Assembly (NCBI GenBank): GCA_009774145.1
Contig: VSND01000050.1
Coordinates: 1-32,160 of the forward strand
Length of the DNA stretch: 32,160 bases
From: Lachnospiraceae bacterium
GTDB taxonomy: Bacteria; Bacillota; Clostridia; Lachnospirales; Lachnospiraceae
Direction: 5' to 3'
Shown here: positions 7,904 to 16,005 of the stretch, one piece after another
How the letters are laid out: each line of letters begins with the position of its first letter
Position numbering within the stretch: the stretch's first letter is position 1
The notes under the pieces: model-generated
Told to the model about the DNA's origin: nothing
Databases searched by the model: none
Seen by the model: only the letters and a program-made list of their open reading frames with translations
Made by a program: the position numbers and the translations under genes

Positions 7904-8752
7904 TTATGACGAATCATTACCAGTCTCCGTCTCCGGGACTTCACGGCTCCCCGACACATCGTATATGGCTTCTACAATGCCGCTCATTCCCCCATCCTCA
8001 TCCGCGGAAACCGCCTGCAGCACAGTAAGTCCTTCCGGAATATAAACAGGTCCCCGATACACTCTGGACTGATATCCCGGCTCTTCTCCATTGGTGGTGT
8101 AATATATCTTGCAGCCTTCCTCTGCGGTTATGGTCACCGAAAAACTGCTGCTGTAGCTGCCGGCCGGCATGCTGAACACAGGCTCTTCCGGATACTGGAA
8201 TTCAACCTGGTAAGTCCCTGCCGCCTCCTCGCTCTGCACTCCGTCATTCCGGACAAAGACAGCCCTGACGACAGTGGTTCCTTCTCCCACAAAGATGGGA
8301 GACCGGTACAAAGTGCTCTGTTCATCCGGTGTTGTTCCGTCTGTCGTATAATAGATCTCACCATTATTTATTTCCTCATGTGAAATTGTCAGATGAGGAG
8401 AATAGCTGTAGGTTCCCGGCCGGATTCCAAACTCCGGCTTCGCCGGCAAATCCACCTCCGCCGGTTCTGTCACCGTCTCTTCCGGACGAAACACAAACCG
8501 AAAGGAAATCTGGTATGCCAGAATTCCTGTCACCAGCAGGCAGATTCCTGCCAGTCTGTATTTCCGCCTGCGCCACCATGGGACAGACGCCGGCAAAGTC
8601 TCCTTCGAGACACTCTGCTTTTCCCTTTCCTCCGCTCCTACTGTAAAATCCTCATCCGGATTGTAATCCGGAACCATCTGAATCGCATTTCCGCATCTTT
8701 CACAATAGATCTTTCCTTCTGGTATATCAGCTCCACATTTCTGGCATCTCAT
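7904..8752 (-). CDS. Zinc-ribbon membrane protein with two chitobiase C-terminal-type repeats
   Basis: The 282-residue protein starts with a zinc ribbon (CQKCGADIPEGKIYCERCG, residues 3-21). A basic juxtamembrane stretch (WWRRRKYR) and one membrane helix (about 66-86) follow. The outer part carries two tandem copies of a beta-domain like the CHB_HEX_C/Fn3-associated module, each with the pattern P.F...G.Y....V.I......IYYTT.G..P......Y..P..I..G.T.. (about 105-185 and 190-270). The ribbon should be cytoplasmic and the repeats extracellular. Such modules are usually attached to glycosidases or cell-wall proteins; no catalytic domain is present here. It lies 52 bp after ftsK on the same strand and may be cotranscribed. 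Role unknown. Confidence 0.8.
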   Translation of the reverse strand: MRCQKCGADIPEGKIYCERCGNAIQMVPDYNPDEDFTVGAEEREKQSVSKETLPASVPWWRRRKYRLAGICLLVTGILAYQISFRFVFRPEETVTEPAEVDLPAKPEFGIRPGTYSYSPHLTISHEEINNGEIYYTTDGTTPDEQSTLYRSPIFVGEGTTVVRAVFVRNDGVQSEEAAGTYQVEFQYPEEPVFSMPAGSYSSSFSVTITAEEGCKIYYTTNGEEPGYQSRVYRGPVYIPEGLTVLQAVSADEDGGMSGIVEAIYDVSGSREVPETETGNDSS

Positions 8753-8804
8753 ATCCGGACATATTTCCTTTCCATCTTCGTGTCAGGAAAACCATATCAG
8801 TATG

Positions 8805-11324
8805 TTACACAGATTCCTCCAGGTACTGTTCAAATTCCTCCATGGACATCAGCACCTTCCTCGGCTTGGTACCTTCCTCTTCACCGACCACTCCTGCATC
8901 TGCAAGCTGGTCCATGATGCGCGCCGCACGGTTAAACCCGATCTTAAACCAGCGCTGAAGCATTCCGATGGACGCCTTTTCCTTGTCTATGATGAATTTT
9001 CCTGCCTCTGCAAAAAGCACATCCTTGTCACTGGCATTTCCCGCATCCGGAACAGACGCGCTTTCCACTGCCGCCTGCACCTGCTTCATCTGCTCTGCAA
9101 TGATCTGCTCTGCTTCCGCACCTGCATGTCTGCTCTGGCTGCTTAAAAATTCCACAACTGCGCTGACCTCTGCGTCAGACACAAAAGCTCCCTGTACACG
9201 TAAGGGCTTGGGCAGTCCGTACGGAGAAAACAGCATGTCGCCTTTCCCAAGAAGCTTTTCTGCTCCGTTCATATCCAGAATGGTTCGGGAATCCACACCG
9301 GAGGATACGGCAAATGCGATTCTGGAAGGCATATTGGCTTTGATCAGTCCGGTAATGACATTGACAGAGGGCCTCTGCGTTGCTATGATCAGATGAATCC
9401 CCGCCGCGCGGGCCAGCTGTGCCAGACGGCAGATCGCATCCTCCACCTCTCCGGGAGAAACCATCATCAGGTCCGCCAGCTCGTCCACAATAATGACGAT
9501 CTGCGGCATTTTCTCCGGTTTGTCATTGCCTTCTATCTCTGCAATCGAATCAATTTTATTGTTATAACCTTCAATATTTCTTACATTCAGCTCCGCAAAC
9601 CGGTTGTACCTGCCCATCATCTCCGTCACCGCCCAGTTCAGCGCGCCGGCCGCTTTCTTCGGGTCCGTTACGACCGGAATCAGAAGGTGCGGAATCCCGT
9701 TATATGTACTGAGCTCCACCACCTTGGGATCGATCATGATCAGCTTCACCTCATCCGGACGGGCTTTATACAGAATGCTCATGATGAGGGTATTGATACA
9801 TACGGATTTACCGGAACCAGTCGCACCTGCGATCAGCAGATGGGGCATTTTGGCTATATCGGTAACCATGATGTTGCCGCCGATATCTTTCCCGACTGCA
9901 AAAGCGATCTTTGATGCATGGTCCCTGAATTCTTTCGCTTCCAGAAGCTCCCGGAGCATAACAACCGAATTTTCCTTATTCGGCACTTCAATCCCTACGG
10001 CCGCCTTTCCCGGTATGGGCGCTTCGATCCGGACATCCGGAACTGCAAGATTCAGTTTGATATCGTCAGTAAGTGAAAGAATCTTGCTTACCTTCACTCC
10101 GTGAGCCGGCTGAACTTCGAATCTGGTTACGGAAGGACCCTGACTGACATCTGTTACCGCTGCATTCACTCCAAAGTCTTCCATGATCTGCTGCAGATGC
10201 CGTGCAGTCTCCTGAAGCTGCGCCGATGCGTCTTTTTTTCTGCCCTGTCTGGGCGGCGCCTTCAGAAGCGAAATGGAGGGATATTCATATTCCTGCGACT
10301 GCTCTTCTGATGCATCCGCCTGCTTCCTGACCGGCTGCGCAGGCTCTTTTGGCATCTCCGGCATACGTTCCGGTTCCTCATCCTCCTCTTCCTCTTCAAA
10401 GGAAGGTAGCGGAACGGCTCTGGACGGAGATTTCTCCGGTTTTTCGCGGATCTGCTCTGCTTCTCTTCGTCCCAGTGCATTCTTCAGCAGGTCGTCTTCG
10501 CTGAACAGAATTGCTTTTTCCGGATCAGCCAGCGGCTCCGGCTCTTCCATGACAGGCTTTGAACTTTCCTCCGCCGTAATTTCCAGAAGCCCGGCGTCCG
10601 TTTTCCTTGGTATGGTCAGATCAGCCGCCACACCACTGACCTTCCGTTCCATACGCTGTTCTTTCTTCTGCTCCCTTTTCCGCTCTCTGCGGACTCCCGC
10701 TTCTTCTCTTCTGCGTTCCATATCCTGTCTTGCAGTCTCATATACTTTCTGGCTGCCTCTGGACATTCCCCGCACAAAGGAACGTTCTGTAACGATCACG
10801 AGACAGATAACCAGAATCCCCAAAAGGACCATATATGCGCCGATTGTTCCAAAGGCATCGCGAAGCAGCCCGGAGATGAGCCCTCCGATCAGACCGCCTC
10901 CGGTCCGGTGTTCCGAACAGTAGGCATAGATCTCCTTCCAGCCGTATGCGTCAGCCTTTGCCATCGTAAGCAGGTGGAGCAGGGCCCCCGCCGCCACACA
11001 GCCAAGAACCATTCCCACAATCTTGATCGTAGCGATCAGGTTATTTCTGTTGGCCAGCGAGAACAGAACCACAAATAGGACTGCCACCGGAAATACATAT
11101 GCAAACAGTCCCACACAGCCAAAAAGGAAACTGCTCATGGCGCCTCCCACTTTTCCTCCAAATCCGAAATTGCTGCAGAAAAGGATCACCGACACAATCA
11201 GTATCAGCACCAGACGTACCTCTGCCCAGATACCACCGTCCTGTACCGTTACAGGCTTCTTTGCCGTATTCTTTTTTGCAGGAGCAGCGCTTTTTCTGCT
11301 TCCGGATCTACGTGTTCCACTCAT
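8805..11324 (-). CDS. ftsK: FtsK/SpoIIIE-family DNA translocase
   Basis: This septum-associated motor pumps chromosomal DNA during division or sporulation. From the ATG at 11324 it has 839 residues (an ATG 3 codons upstream abuts the AGG and leaves no spacing). Four hydrophobic segments lie in the first about 185 residues. A charged low-complexity linker (about 200-365, with a run of acidic residues near 310-318) follows, then the alpha/beta motor. Walker A GATGSGKS is near 500-507, and Walker B IVIIVDELADLM is near 609-620. The C-terminal winged-helix gamma domain (about 770-839, KASIGMLQRWFKIGFNRAARIMDQL) should read polar KOPS/SRS-type sequences. Length is normal for Firmicutes. It has its own promoter. 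Confidence 0.95.
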   Translation of the reverse strand: MSGTRRSGSRKSAAPAKKNTAKKPVTVQDGGIWAEVRLVLILIVSVILFCSNFGFGGKVGGAMSSFLFGCVGLFAYVFPVAVLFVVLFSLANRNNLIATIKIVGMVLGCVAAGALLHLLTMAKADAYGWKEIYAYCSEHRTGGGLIGGLISGLLRDAFGTIGAYMVLLGILVICLVIVTERSFVRGMSRGSQKVYETARQDMERRREEAGVRRERKREQKKEQRMERKVSGVAADLTIPRKTDAGLLEITAEESSKPVMEEPEPLADPEKAILFSEDDLLKNALGRREAEQIREKPEKSPSRAVPLPSFEEEEEDEEPERMPEMPKEPAQPVRKQADASEEQSQEYEYPSISLLKAPPRQGRKKDASAQLQETARHLQQIMEDFGVNAAVTDVSQGPSVTRFEVQPAHGVKVSKILSLTDDIKLNLAVPDVRIEAPIPGKAAVGIEVPNKENSVVMLRELLEAKEFRDHASKIAFAVGKDIGGNIMVTDIAKMPHLLIAGATGSGKSVCINTLIMSILYKARPDEVKLIMIDPKVVELSTYNGIPHLLIPVVTDPKKAAGALNWAVTEMMGRYNRFAELNVRNIEGYNNKIDSIAEIEGNDKPEKMPQIVIIVDELADLMMVSPGEVEDAICRLAQLARAAGIHLIIATQRPSVNVITGLIKANMPSRIAFAVSSGVDSRTILDMNGAEKLLGKGDMLFSPYGLPKPLRVQGAFVSDAEVSAVVEFLSSQSRHAGAEAEQIIAEQMKQVQAAVESASVPDAGNASDKDVLFAEAGKFIIDKEKASIGMLQRWFKIGFNRAARIMDQLADAGVVGEEEGTKPRKVLMSMEEFEQYLEESV

Positions 11325-11359
11325 AAAATTCATCCTGTCTTTCTATCATAATTTCAGAT

Positions 11360-11389
11360 ATTGTACCAGATCTGCCGGCCGTCTGTCCA
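11360..11389 (-). promoter_or_regulatory. Promoter of ftsK
   Basis: The minus strand carries TGGACA (11389-11384), an 18-nt spacer and TACAAT (11365-11360), about 35 nt before the ftsK start. Each hexamer matches 5 of 6 consensus bases. Confidence 0.6.
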
Positions 11390-11402
11390 CATCCTGCCCG
11401 CA

Positions 11403-11434
11403 AAAAGGACTCGTCCCAAAGGACCAGTCCTTTT
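11403..11434. terminator. Terminator after the HPr gene
   Basis: Arms AAAAGGACT and AGTCCTTTT (9 bp) flank a 14-nt loop. On the minus strand the stem is followed by T residues. It separates the HPr gene from the ftsK promoter. Confidence 0.75.
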
Positions 11435-11459
11435 GTTCCTGTCGCTTCCTGCCTGCAGA

Positions 11460-11717
11460 TTAAAGATTTTCTTCAAAAAATGCCTGCATCTCTTCCGCTG
11501 CCACATCTTCGTCCGGACCTGTCACGGTGACGGTCACCGTGTCCTGATACTGGATGTCCAGATCTATAACGGACAGCAGCTTCTTTAAGTCTCCGCTCTT
11601 CCCTTTATTGGAAATCACGATGCTGCTTTTAAACTCTTTGGCAAGCTGCAGAACCAGCCCCGCCGCACGGGCATGCATTCCCAGTTCTTCCCTGATTGTA
11701 TACTGAAATGTTTTCAT
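11460..11717 (-). CDS. HPr-family phosphocarrier, lacking the regulatory Ser46
   Basis: This 85-residue protein has HPr length and fold pattern. The start at 11717 is chosen because GGGAGG lies about 7 nt upstream; a longer version has none. The active-site His15 is present in GMHARAAG, with Ala in place of the usual Pro18. Counting from Met1, the segment GKSGDLKKLLSV places Lys46 where Gram-positive HPr has the Ser phosphorylated by HPr kinase. It may therefore pass phosphate in the PTS but should not take part in Ser-P-dependent CcpA control. Alternatively it is a specialised HPr-like regulator. It is monocistronic, between an unknown membrane protein gene and ftsK. Confidence 0.85.
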   Translation of the reverse strand: MKTFQYTIREELGMHARAAGLVLQLAKEFKSSIVISNKGKSGDLKKLLSVIDLDIQYQDTVTVTVTGPDEDVAAEEMQAFFEENL

Positions 11718-11753
11718 ATACTTCCTCCCGGCCATGTCCTTCGCTTTCAGTTC

Positions 11754-11774
11754 AACGGCAGCTGTCCTGCCGTT
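11754..11774. other. Short hairpin upstream of the HPr gene
   Basis: Arms AACGGCAG and CTGCCGTT (8 bp) with a 5-nt loop lie between the unknown membrane protein gene and HPr. There is no T run after it on the minus strand, so it is not a standard terminator. It could be a leader structure of the HPr mRNA. Confidence 0.4.
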
Positions 11775-11855
11775 TGTTATCAGATGTCCACATTATATCA
11801 CAAATACCCTCAGATGTAAATGTGATCTTCAGGCTTCCGGGGCAGAACAGGAACA

Positions 11856-12347
11856 TCACTCCCCGGCTCCGCCCACCAGTTCCTTCAGTCTTTCCAGAGA
11901 CCGATTCGCAGGCCTCTGGAAACCGCACCGCACCAGAAGCAGTCCCAATCCTGCCATCGCCAGCTCCGGGAAGATCAGCGGCAGCGCTGAAAGTATCCCC
12001 TCCGTAAATACAGCAGGCAGCCCGCACAAAAGGCCGAAGAACATAAAACCGAACCAGATCCTGCAGAATACGGCAACAGCCGGATGCAGCCTCATCTTAA
12101 TCCAGATCTTCGATCTCTCTCCATCCGTCTCAACCCATCCCCTTATTATCGGCACAAAGGAATTGCGGTAAGGAAGCCTCGGTACAAGCTCGAATCCGGA
12201 ATCTGATACCGTCCCGGTAAACTCACCGTCGTTTTGCCCGAAAAATTTTCTGTTCTGCTGTACGGTTACAAATTCCAGGATCCTGCGGATCTCTTCCGGT
12301 GTTCTGCTGCATTGCAGAACGCAGTCTATCGAAGGCAGCCATCCCAT
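11856..12347 (-). CDS. Unknown membrane protein (two helices)
   Basis: About 163 residues from the ATG at 12347, which has GAGAGGA 9 nt upstream. An in-frame ATG at 12392 has a strong AGGAGG but only 3 nt away and would add 15 residues. The N-terminal half is soluble, with CSRTPEEIRRILEFV and a conserved-looking block PYRNSFVPIIRGWVETDG. The block RLHPAVAVFCRIWFGFMFFG starts the first membrane helix, and a second lies around GILSALPLIFPELAMAGLGLLL. I have an impression that the pattern Y-RNSF-P...G...RLHP recurs in uncharacterised Firmicutes proteins, but no function is known. It follows the thioredoxin terminator, so it is probably transcribed separately. Confidence 0.7.
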   Translation of the reverse strand: MGWLPSIDCVLQCSRTPEEIRRILEFVTVQQNRKFFGQNDGEFTGTVSDSGFELVPRLPYRNSFVPIIRGWVETDGERSKIWIKMRLHPAVAVFCRIWFGFMFFGLLCGLPAVFTEGILSALPLIFPELAMAGLGLLLVRCGFQRPANRSLERLKELVGGAGE

Positions 12348-12463
12348 AGGTATCCATCCTCTCCGTGATTTTCTGTACTTCCATTTTACCATAAACCTCC
12401 TGACATTTCTACTGACCGCTTTACAAAAGAGAATTTCCAGTTCAGAAACTTCCGATTCAGAAA

Positions 12464-12512
12464 AAGGACCGCCGTATCTGCGGCAGTCCTTCTGCATGGC
12501 CGCTTATGCGGC
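12464..12512 (-). terminator. Terminator after thioredoxin, with a second small hairpin
   Basis: AAGGAC...GTCCTT arms at 12464-12491 enclose a further GCCG/CGGC pairing. On the minus strand the stem runs directly into TTTTT. A second hairpin GCCGC-TTAT-GCGGC (12499-12512) sits just before it. Confidence 0.8.
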
Positions 12513-12534
12513 TGCTTTCTTCATCCGCCTTCGG

Positions 12535-12846
12535 CTACTGCTCCAGATACTCCAGTATTTCCTCCAGCGGATGAAACCCTTCAATTGTCTTATATATCGT
12601 TTCTCCGTTTATGACCAGCATTGTCGGAACATGCGTCACACCGAACCGATCGGCAAGCTGCGGGTCATCATCAATGTTGACCTTGCAGAATTTTACATCA
12701 CATGCTTCCTCCGCCGCCTGCATGAGAACCGGATGCTGTGTCTTGCAGGGACCGCACCAGTCTGTATAAAAATCCACCAGAACCGGACCGCCGGCCTCTG
12801 TCACTTCAGTCTGAAAATTGTCTCCGGTAATCTTTTTGATCTCCAT
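12535..12846 (-). CDS. trxA: Thioredoxin
   Basis: The 103-residue product is a normal thioredoxin with the active site WCGPC at 30-34 and the cis-Pro in THVPTMLV. It reduces disulfides in cytoplasmic proteins with thioredoxin reductase as electron donor. The start at 12846 is supported by AAAGGAG 8 nt upstream; a longer in-frame version has no site. The gene has an 184-bp upstream region containing two structured segments and is followed by a clear terminator. No thioredoxin reductase gene is adjacent. Confidence 0.92.
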   Translation of the reverse strand: MEIKKITGDNFQTEVTEAGGPVLVDFYTDWCGPCKTQHPVLMQAAEEACDVKFCKVNIDDDPQLADRFGVTHVPTMLVINGETIYKTIEGFHPLEEILEYLEQ

Positions 12847-12868
12847 TGGCGCTCTCCTTTCTGAGTTA

Positions 12869-12883
12869 CACACTATCAGTGTG
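12869..12883. promoter_or_regulatory. Small inverted repeat upstream of trxA
   Basis: CACACT-ATC-AGTGTG is a perfect 6-3-6 inverted repeat about 20 nt upstream of the trxA start. It could be an operator or a leader hairpin. No clear sigma-A promoter was identified next to it. Confidence 0.35.
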
Positions 12884-12969
12884 CCCATCTGTGTGACAGA
12901 CTCACAGGAAATATCAGGCACCCATTTTAAATCCGCCTTTCTCTGGTCATGGTAATTTTTTCATATGTT

Positions 12970-13031
12970 CCGGTTTCAAACGCAGTTGTCCGGCACAAAC
13001 CGGCAGGTCAGAGCGAACTGCGCCGGTTTGT
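12970..13031. other. Overlapping alternative hairpins between hom and trxA
   Basis: ACAAACCGGC (12995-13004) pairs with GCCGGTTTGT (13022-13031), ending at the hom stop codon. An additional CCGGTTT at 12970-12976 can pair with the same AAACCGG. CGCAGTT (12981-12987) can pair with AACTGCG (13016-13022). The pairings exclude each other. No T run follows on the minus strand, so this is either a weak hom terminator or a switch-like leader for trxA. Confidence 0.45.
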
Positions 13032-14326
13032 TACCTCCCGGAATACACCCGGATCACAGAGGCCACTTCCCGGATCATGGACATCTCTCCAAAGATCACC
13101 AGTGCATCCTTCAGATGACGGTTCTCCACCTTATCAGTAATGACCACAAGCTCCGCCACGCCGTCCACGGCCGGTTTCTGAATCACCTGGTTAATACTGA
13201 CATTGTTGTTTCCGAGTACGCCCGCGACGCCGGCCAGAATTCCGGTGCGATCTTCCACGATCAGACGCAGAAAATACCGGTGCCTGGATTCTCCGGATGC
13301 TTTCATGGGCAGATCCCTGTAGCAGCTGCAGCCGATTCTGCCGCAGCATGCATACTGCATGTTCCTTGCGACCGCAATCAGGTCGCCCATAACTGCGCTG
13401 GCAGTGGGCAGTTCTCCGGCGCCTTTTCCCTGAAACATGGCGTCATCCACCGCATCGCCGTGAACAAACACTGCGTTGAACGCATCCTTTACATGAGCCA
13501 GCGGATGGGTGGACGGAATCATCATGGGAAATACGCCCACTTCCATCTCTCCGTCCGTATTGCGCGCCACGCCGAGAAGCTTCAGTGTATATCCAAATTC
13601 CTTTGCATACTGAATATCCTTCGCCGTGATCCCTGTGATTCCTTTCACATCCACATCGGAAAAGGTCACGCGGGAATGAAACGCAATCGATGCCAGAATC
13701 GCCATCTTGCGTCCTGCGTCCAGACCTTCAATATCCGAAGTCGGATCCGCCTCTGCAAAACCAAGTTCCTGCGCTTTTTTCAGTGCCTCTGCAAAATCCA
13801 TGCCGTCCTCTGTCATGCGGGTCAGGATATAGTTGGTCGTCCCGTTGACAATGCCCATAACCTCTGTTATCTCATTGCCCGCCAGGCATTCCTTTAACGG
13901 CCGGATAATCGGAATGCCGCCGCCCACCGCGGCCTCAAACTGCAGGTCACAGTGACTGTGCTTTGCCGCATCCATCAGTTCCCTTCCATGTTCCGCCATC
14001 AGATCCTTATTGGCAGTGACCACATGCTTGCCCGCTTCCAGTGCCTGAAGAATATACGTGCGGGCCGGCTCAATGCCGCCCATCAGTTCGATGACAATCT
14101 GAATGTCCGGATCTTTCAGGATACCGTTCCAGTCATCGGTCAGAACATCCTTCGGGATCCCTTCCCTCTTTTTTGATGTATCTCTCACCAGCACTTTGCA
14201 GATCTCAAGCTCCGCCTGAACTTTGGACGGCATATCCTCTTTTCTCATCTGCAGCAGTTTATACACTCCGCCGCCCACGGTTCCTGCTCCGAGCAGCGCC
14301 GCCCTGATTGTTTTATATCTGCTCAT
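13031..14326 (-). CDS. hom: Homoserine dehydrogenase with ACT domain
   Basis: This 431-residue enzyme reduces aspartate semialdehyde to homoserine, the branch point to threonine and methionine. The NAD(P)-binding motif LLGAGTVGGGV lies near residues 11-21, with ATANKDLMAEHG-type substrate elements and the signature GIVNGTTNYILTRM with ADPTSDIEGLDAGRKM. The C-terminal 80 residues form an ACT domain (HRYFLRLIVEDRTGILAGVAGVLGNNNVSINQVIQ) for allosteric feedback, probably by threonine. The start at 14326 forms an ATGA overlap with the upstream gene and has GGAGAGGAAGG before it; longer frames are less plausible. No aspartokinase or threonine synthase gene is nearby. Confidence 0.94.
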   Translation of the reverse strand: MSRYKTIRAALLGAGTVGGGVYKLLQMRKEDMPSKVQAELEICKVLVRDTSKKREGIPKDVLTDDWNGILKDPDIQIVIELMGGIEPARTYILQALEAGKHVVTANKDLMAEHGRELMDAAKHSHCDLQFEAAVGGGIPIIRPLKECLAGNEITEVMGIVNGTTNYILTRMTEDGMDFAEALKKAQELGFAEADPTSDIEGLDAGRKMAILASIAFHSRVTFSDVDVKGITGITAKDIQYAKEFGYTLKLLGVARNTDGEMEVGVFPMMIPSTHPLAHVKDAFNAVFVHGDAVDDAMFQGKGAGELPTASAVMGDLIAVARNMQYACCGRIGCSCYRDLPMKASGESRHRYFLRLIVEDRTGILAGVAGVLGNNNVSINQVIQKPAVDGVAELVVITDKVENRHLKDALVIFGEMSMIREVASVIRVYSGR

Positions 14327-14739
14327 CCTTCCTCTCCAAACAATACCTCTTCTGCGATCGCTGATGCTGCCCGGACGCAGTCCCGGCACCCATATTTCGG
14401 CTGCCCGCTCTCGATCCCCTTGATCTCCTTGCAGACGGCAGAACCGCATTTTTCCGCAAAAAGTTTTGTAATCTCTTTGGAAAGCTGATAGGTCTTTCCT
14501 TTTGTCTTCGGCGCCTCCAGATCTCCGTCACTGCGCTTAAGACCTGCCAGCATCACTGCGCCCGACAGAGCGCCGCAGGTGCGTTCCATATCGCCCATAC
14601 CGGCTCCAAATCCCTCGCTCATGCGAAATGCCGTCTTTTCCTCAACGCCCAGAAGATCGCAGTACGTACATACCACTGCCTGAGAACAGTTATATCCTTT
14701 TGCGTGTCTGCCTGCTGCTTCCTCTACTCTGCTTTTCAT
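14323..14739 (-). CDS. C_GCAxxG_C_C family probable redox protein
   Basis: The 138-residue protein shows the family signature: NCSQAV near 17-22, CGALSGAVMLAG at 55-66, and further Cys at 98, 103, 118 and 121 (YGCRDCV). The spacing suggests a bound metal cluster or redox-active Cys set, but the activity of the family is not established. It sits between ilvA and hom, with 29 bp to ilvA and an ATGA overlap with hom, so it is translated from the same mRNA. The link with threonine metabolism is by position only. Confidence 0.85.
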   Translation of the reverse strand: MKSRVEEAAGRHAKGYNCSQAVVCTYCDLLGVEEKTAFRMSEGFGAGMGDMERTCGALSGAVMLAGLKRSDGDLEAPKTKGKTYQLSKEITKLFAEKCGSAVCKEIKGIESGQPKYGCRDCVRAASAIAEEVLFGEEG

Positions 14740-14768
14740 TCCTGTACCTCCTTGTTCTTTCTCATGGT

Positions 14769-15980
14769 TTATATATTCGCACGGATCGGCTTCGGACGAT
14801 ACCCGTTGTCCGCAAGCCCTTTGATGATCCGTTCCTTGTGTTCCGTTCCGAATGCTTCCATCGTAATTTTCAGTTCCACCGCCGCATTTCGGTTGGTGCT
14901 CACAAACTGATTGTGATCCAGACGGATCACATTGCCCTGCAGCTCTGCAATGATCGAAGCCACATGCACCAGCTCGCCCGGTTTATCCGGGAGGAGTACA
15001 GATACCGTAAAGATCCGGTCTCTCTGGATCAGTCCGTGCTGGACGACCGATGACATGGTGATGATATCCATGTTGCCGCCGCTTAAAATACATACAACTT
15101 TTTTATTTTTTACATCCAGATGGCGCAGCGCTGCAACGCTCAGGAGCCCGGAATTTTCCACGATCATCTTATGATTTTCCACCATATCCAGAAATGCCAC
15201 GATCAGCTCGTCGTCCGGTACGGAGATAATCTGATCCACATTTTCCTGGATATATGGAAAGATTGCCTTCCCCGGCTCCCTTACCGCCGTACCGTCTGCG
15301 ATTGTATTGCTGCCGGCAAGGCAGATGACCTCTCCCTTCGCCACGGACTGTTCCATACAGTTGGCGCCCTCCGGCTCCACGCCGATGACCCGAATCTTCG
15401 GATTCAGCTGTTTTGCCAGCGTCGCCACGCCGGCTGCCAGCCCGCCGCCGCCGATGGGAACCAGAATGCAGTCTACCAGCGGAAGCTCCTTGAAGATCTC
15501 CATGGAGATTGTTCCCTGCCCGGTCGCCACCTGCAGGTCATCAAAAGGATGGATAAAGGTATAACCATGCGCATTTGCCAGTTCATAAGCATGTGCGCAC
15601 GCCTCATCGTAATCATTTCCGGCGAGCACGACTTCTGCGCCGTATTCTTTGGTATGGTTCACCTTAATCAGAGGCGTCGTCGTAGGCATCACAATCACTG
15701 CTTTGCAGCCATACTCCTTTGCCGCATAGGCCACGCCCTGGGCATGATTTCCGGCAGACGCCGTAATCAGTCCCTGACTGCGTTCTTCCTCTGATAAAGT
15801 GCTGATTTTATAATATGCCCCGCGGATTTTAAAAGCTCCTGTCTTCTGCATATTTTCCGGCTTCAGATATACCCTGTTGCCGGACATTTCACTGAAATAC
15901 TGGCTGTGCATCAGCCGTGTCTCTGTTGTCACCCTGCCTACAATCTCGCAGGCCTCTTCAAATTTTTCCAAGGTCATCAT
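14769..15980 (-). CDS. ilvA: Threonine ammonia-lyase with C-terminal ACT domain
   Basis: The 403-residue PLP enzyme converts threonine to 2-oxobutanoate and ammonia. The PLP Lys is K51 in KTGAFKIRGAYYKI, with SAGNHAQGVAYAAKEYG, the phosphate loop GGGGLAAGV and SGGN near the C-terminal end of the catalytic part. A single ACT domain occupies about the last 80 residues (FTVSVLLPDKPGELVHVASIIAELQGNVIRLDHNQ). This length and a single ACT resemble the TdcB/short IlvA group rather than the long biosynthetic IlvA, so it may be catabolic or feed isoleucine synthesis. AGGAGA is 9 nt before the first of two adjacent ATG codons. It starts 25 bp after ftsY and heads the ilvA-CGC-hom run. Confidence 0.92.
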   Translation of the reverse strand: MMTLEKFEEACEIVGRVTTETRLMHSQYFSEMSGNRVYLKPENMQKTGAFKIRGAYYKISTLSEEERSQGLITASAGNHAQGVAYAAKEYGCKAVIVMPTTTPLIKVNHTKEYGAEVVLAGNDYDEACAHAYELANAHGYTFIHPFDDLQVATGQGTISMEIFKELPLVDCILVPIGGGGLAAGVATLAKQLNPKIRVIGVEPEGANCMEQSVAKGEVICLAGSNTIADGTAVREPGKAIFPYIQENVDQIISVPDDELIVAFLDMVENHKMIVENSGLLSVAALRHLDVKNKKVVCILSGGNMDIITMSSVVQHGLIQRDRIFTVSVLLPDKPGELVHVASIIAELQGNVIRLDHNQFVSTNRNAAVELKITMEAFGTEHKERIIKGLADNGYRPKPIRANI

Positions 15981-16005
15981 CTTTTCGTATCTCCTCTTTC
16001 TCCTG

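Noticed and set aside
12265..12382. Out-of-frame ORF (MEVQKITERMDTYG...) with AGGAGG at 11 nt, overlapping the 5' end of the gene at 11856-12347
   Set aside because: The reading frame kept here continues into clear membrane helices and a family-like block. The alternative is short and ends without recognisable features.
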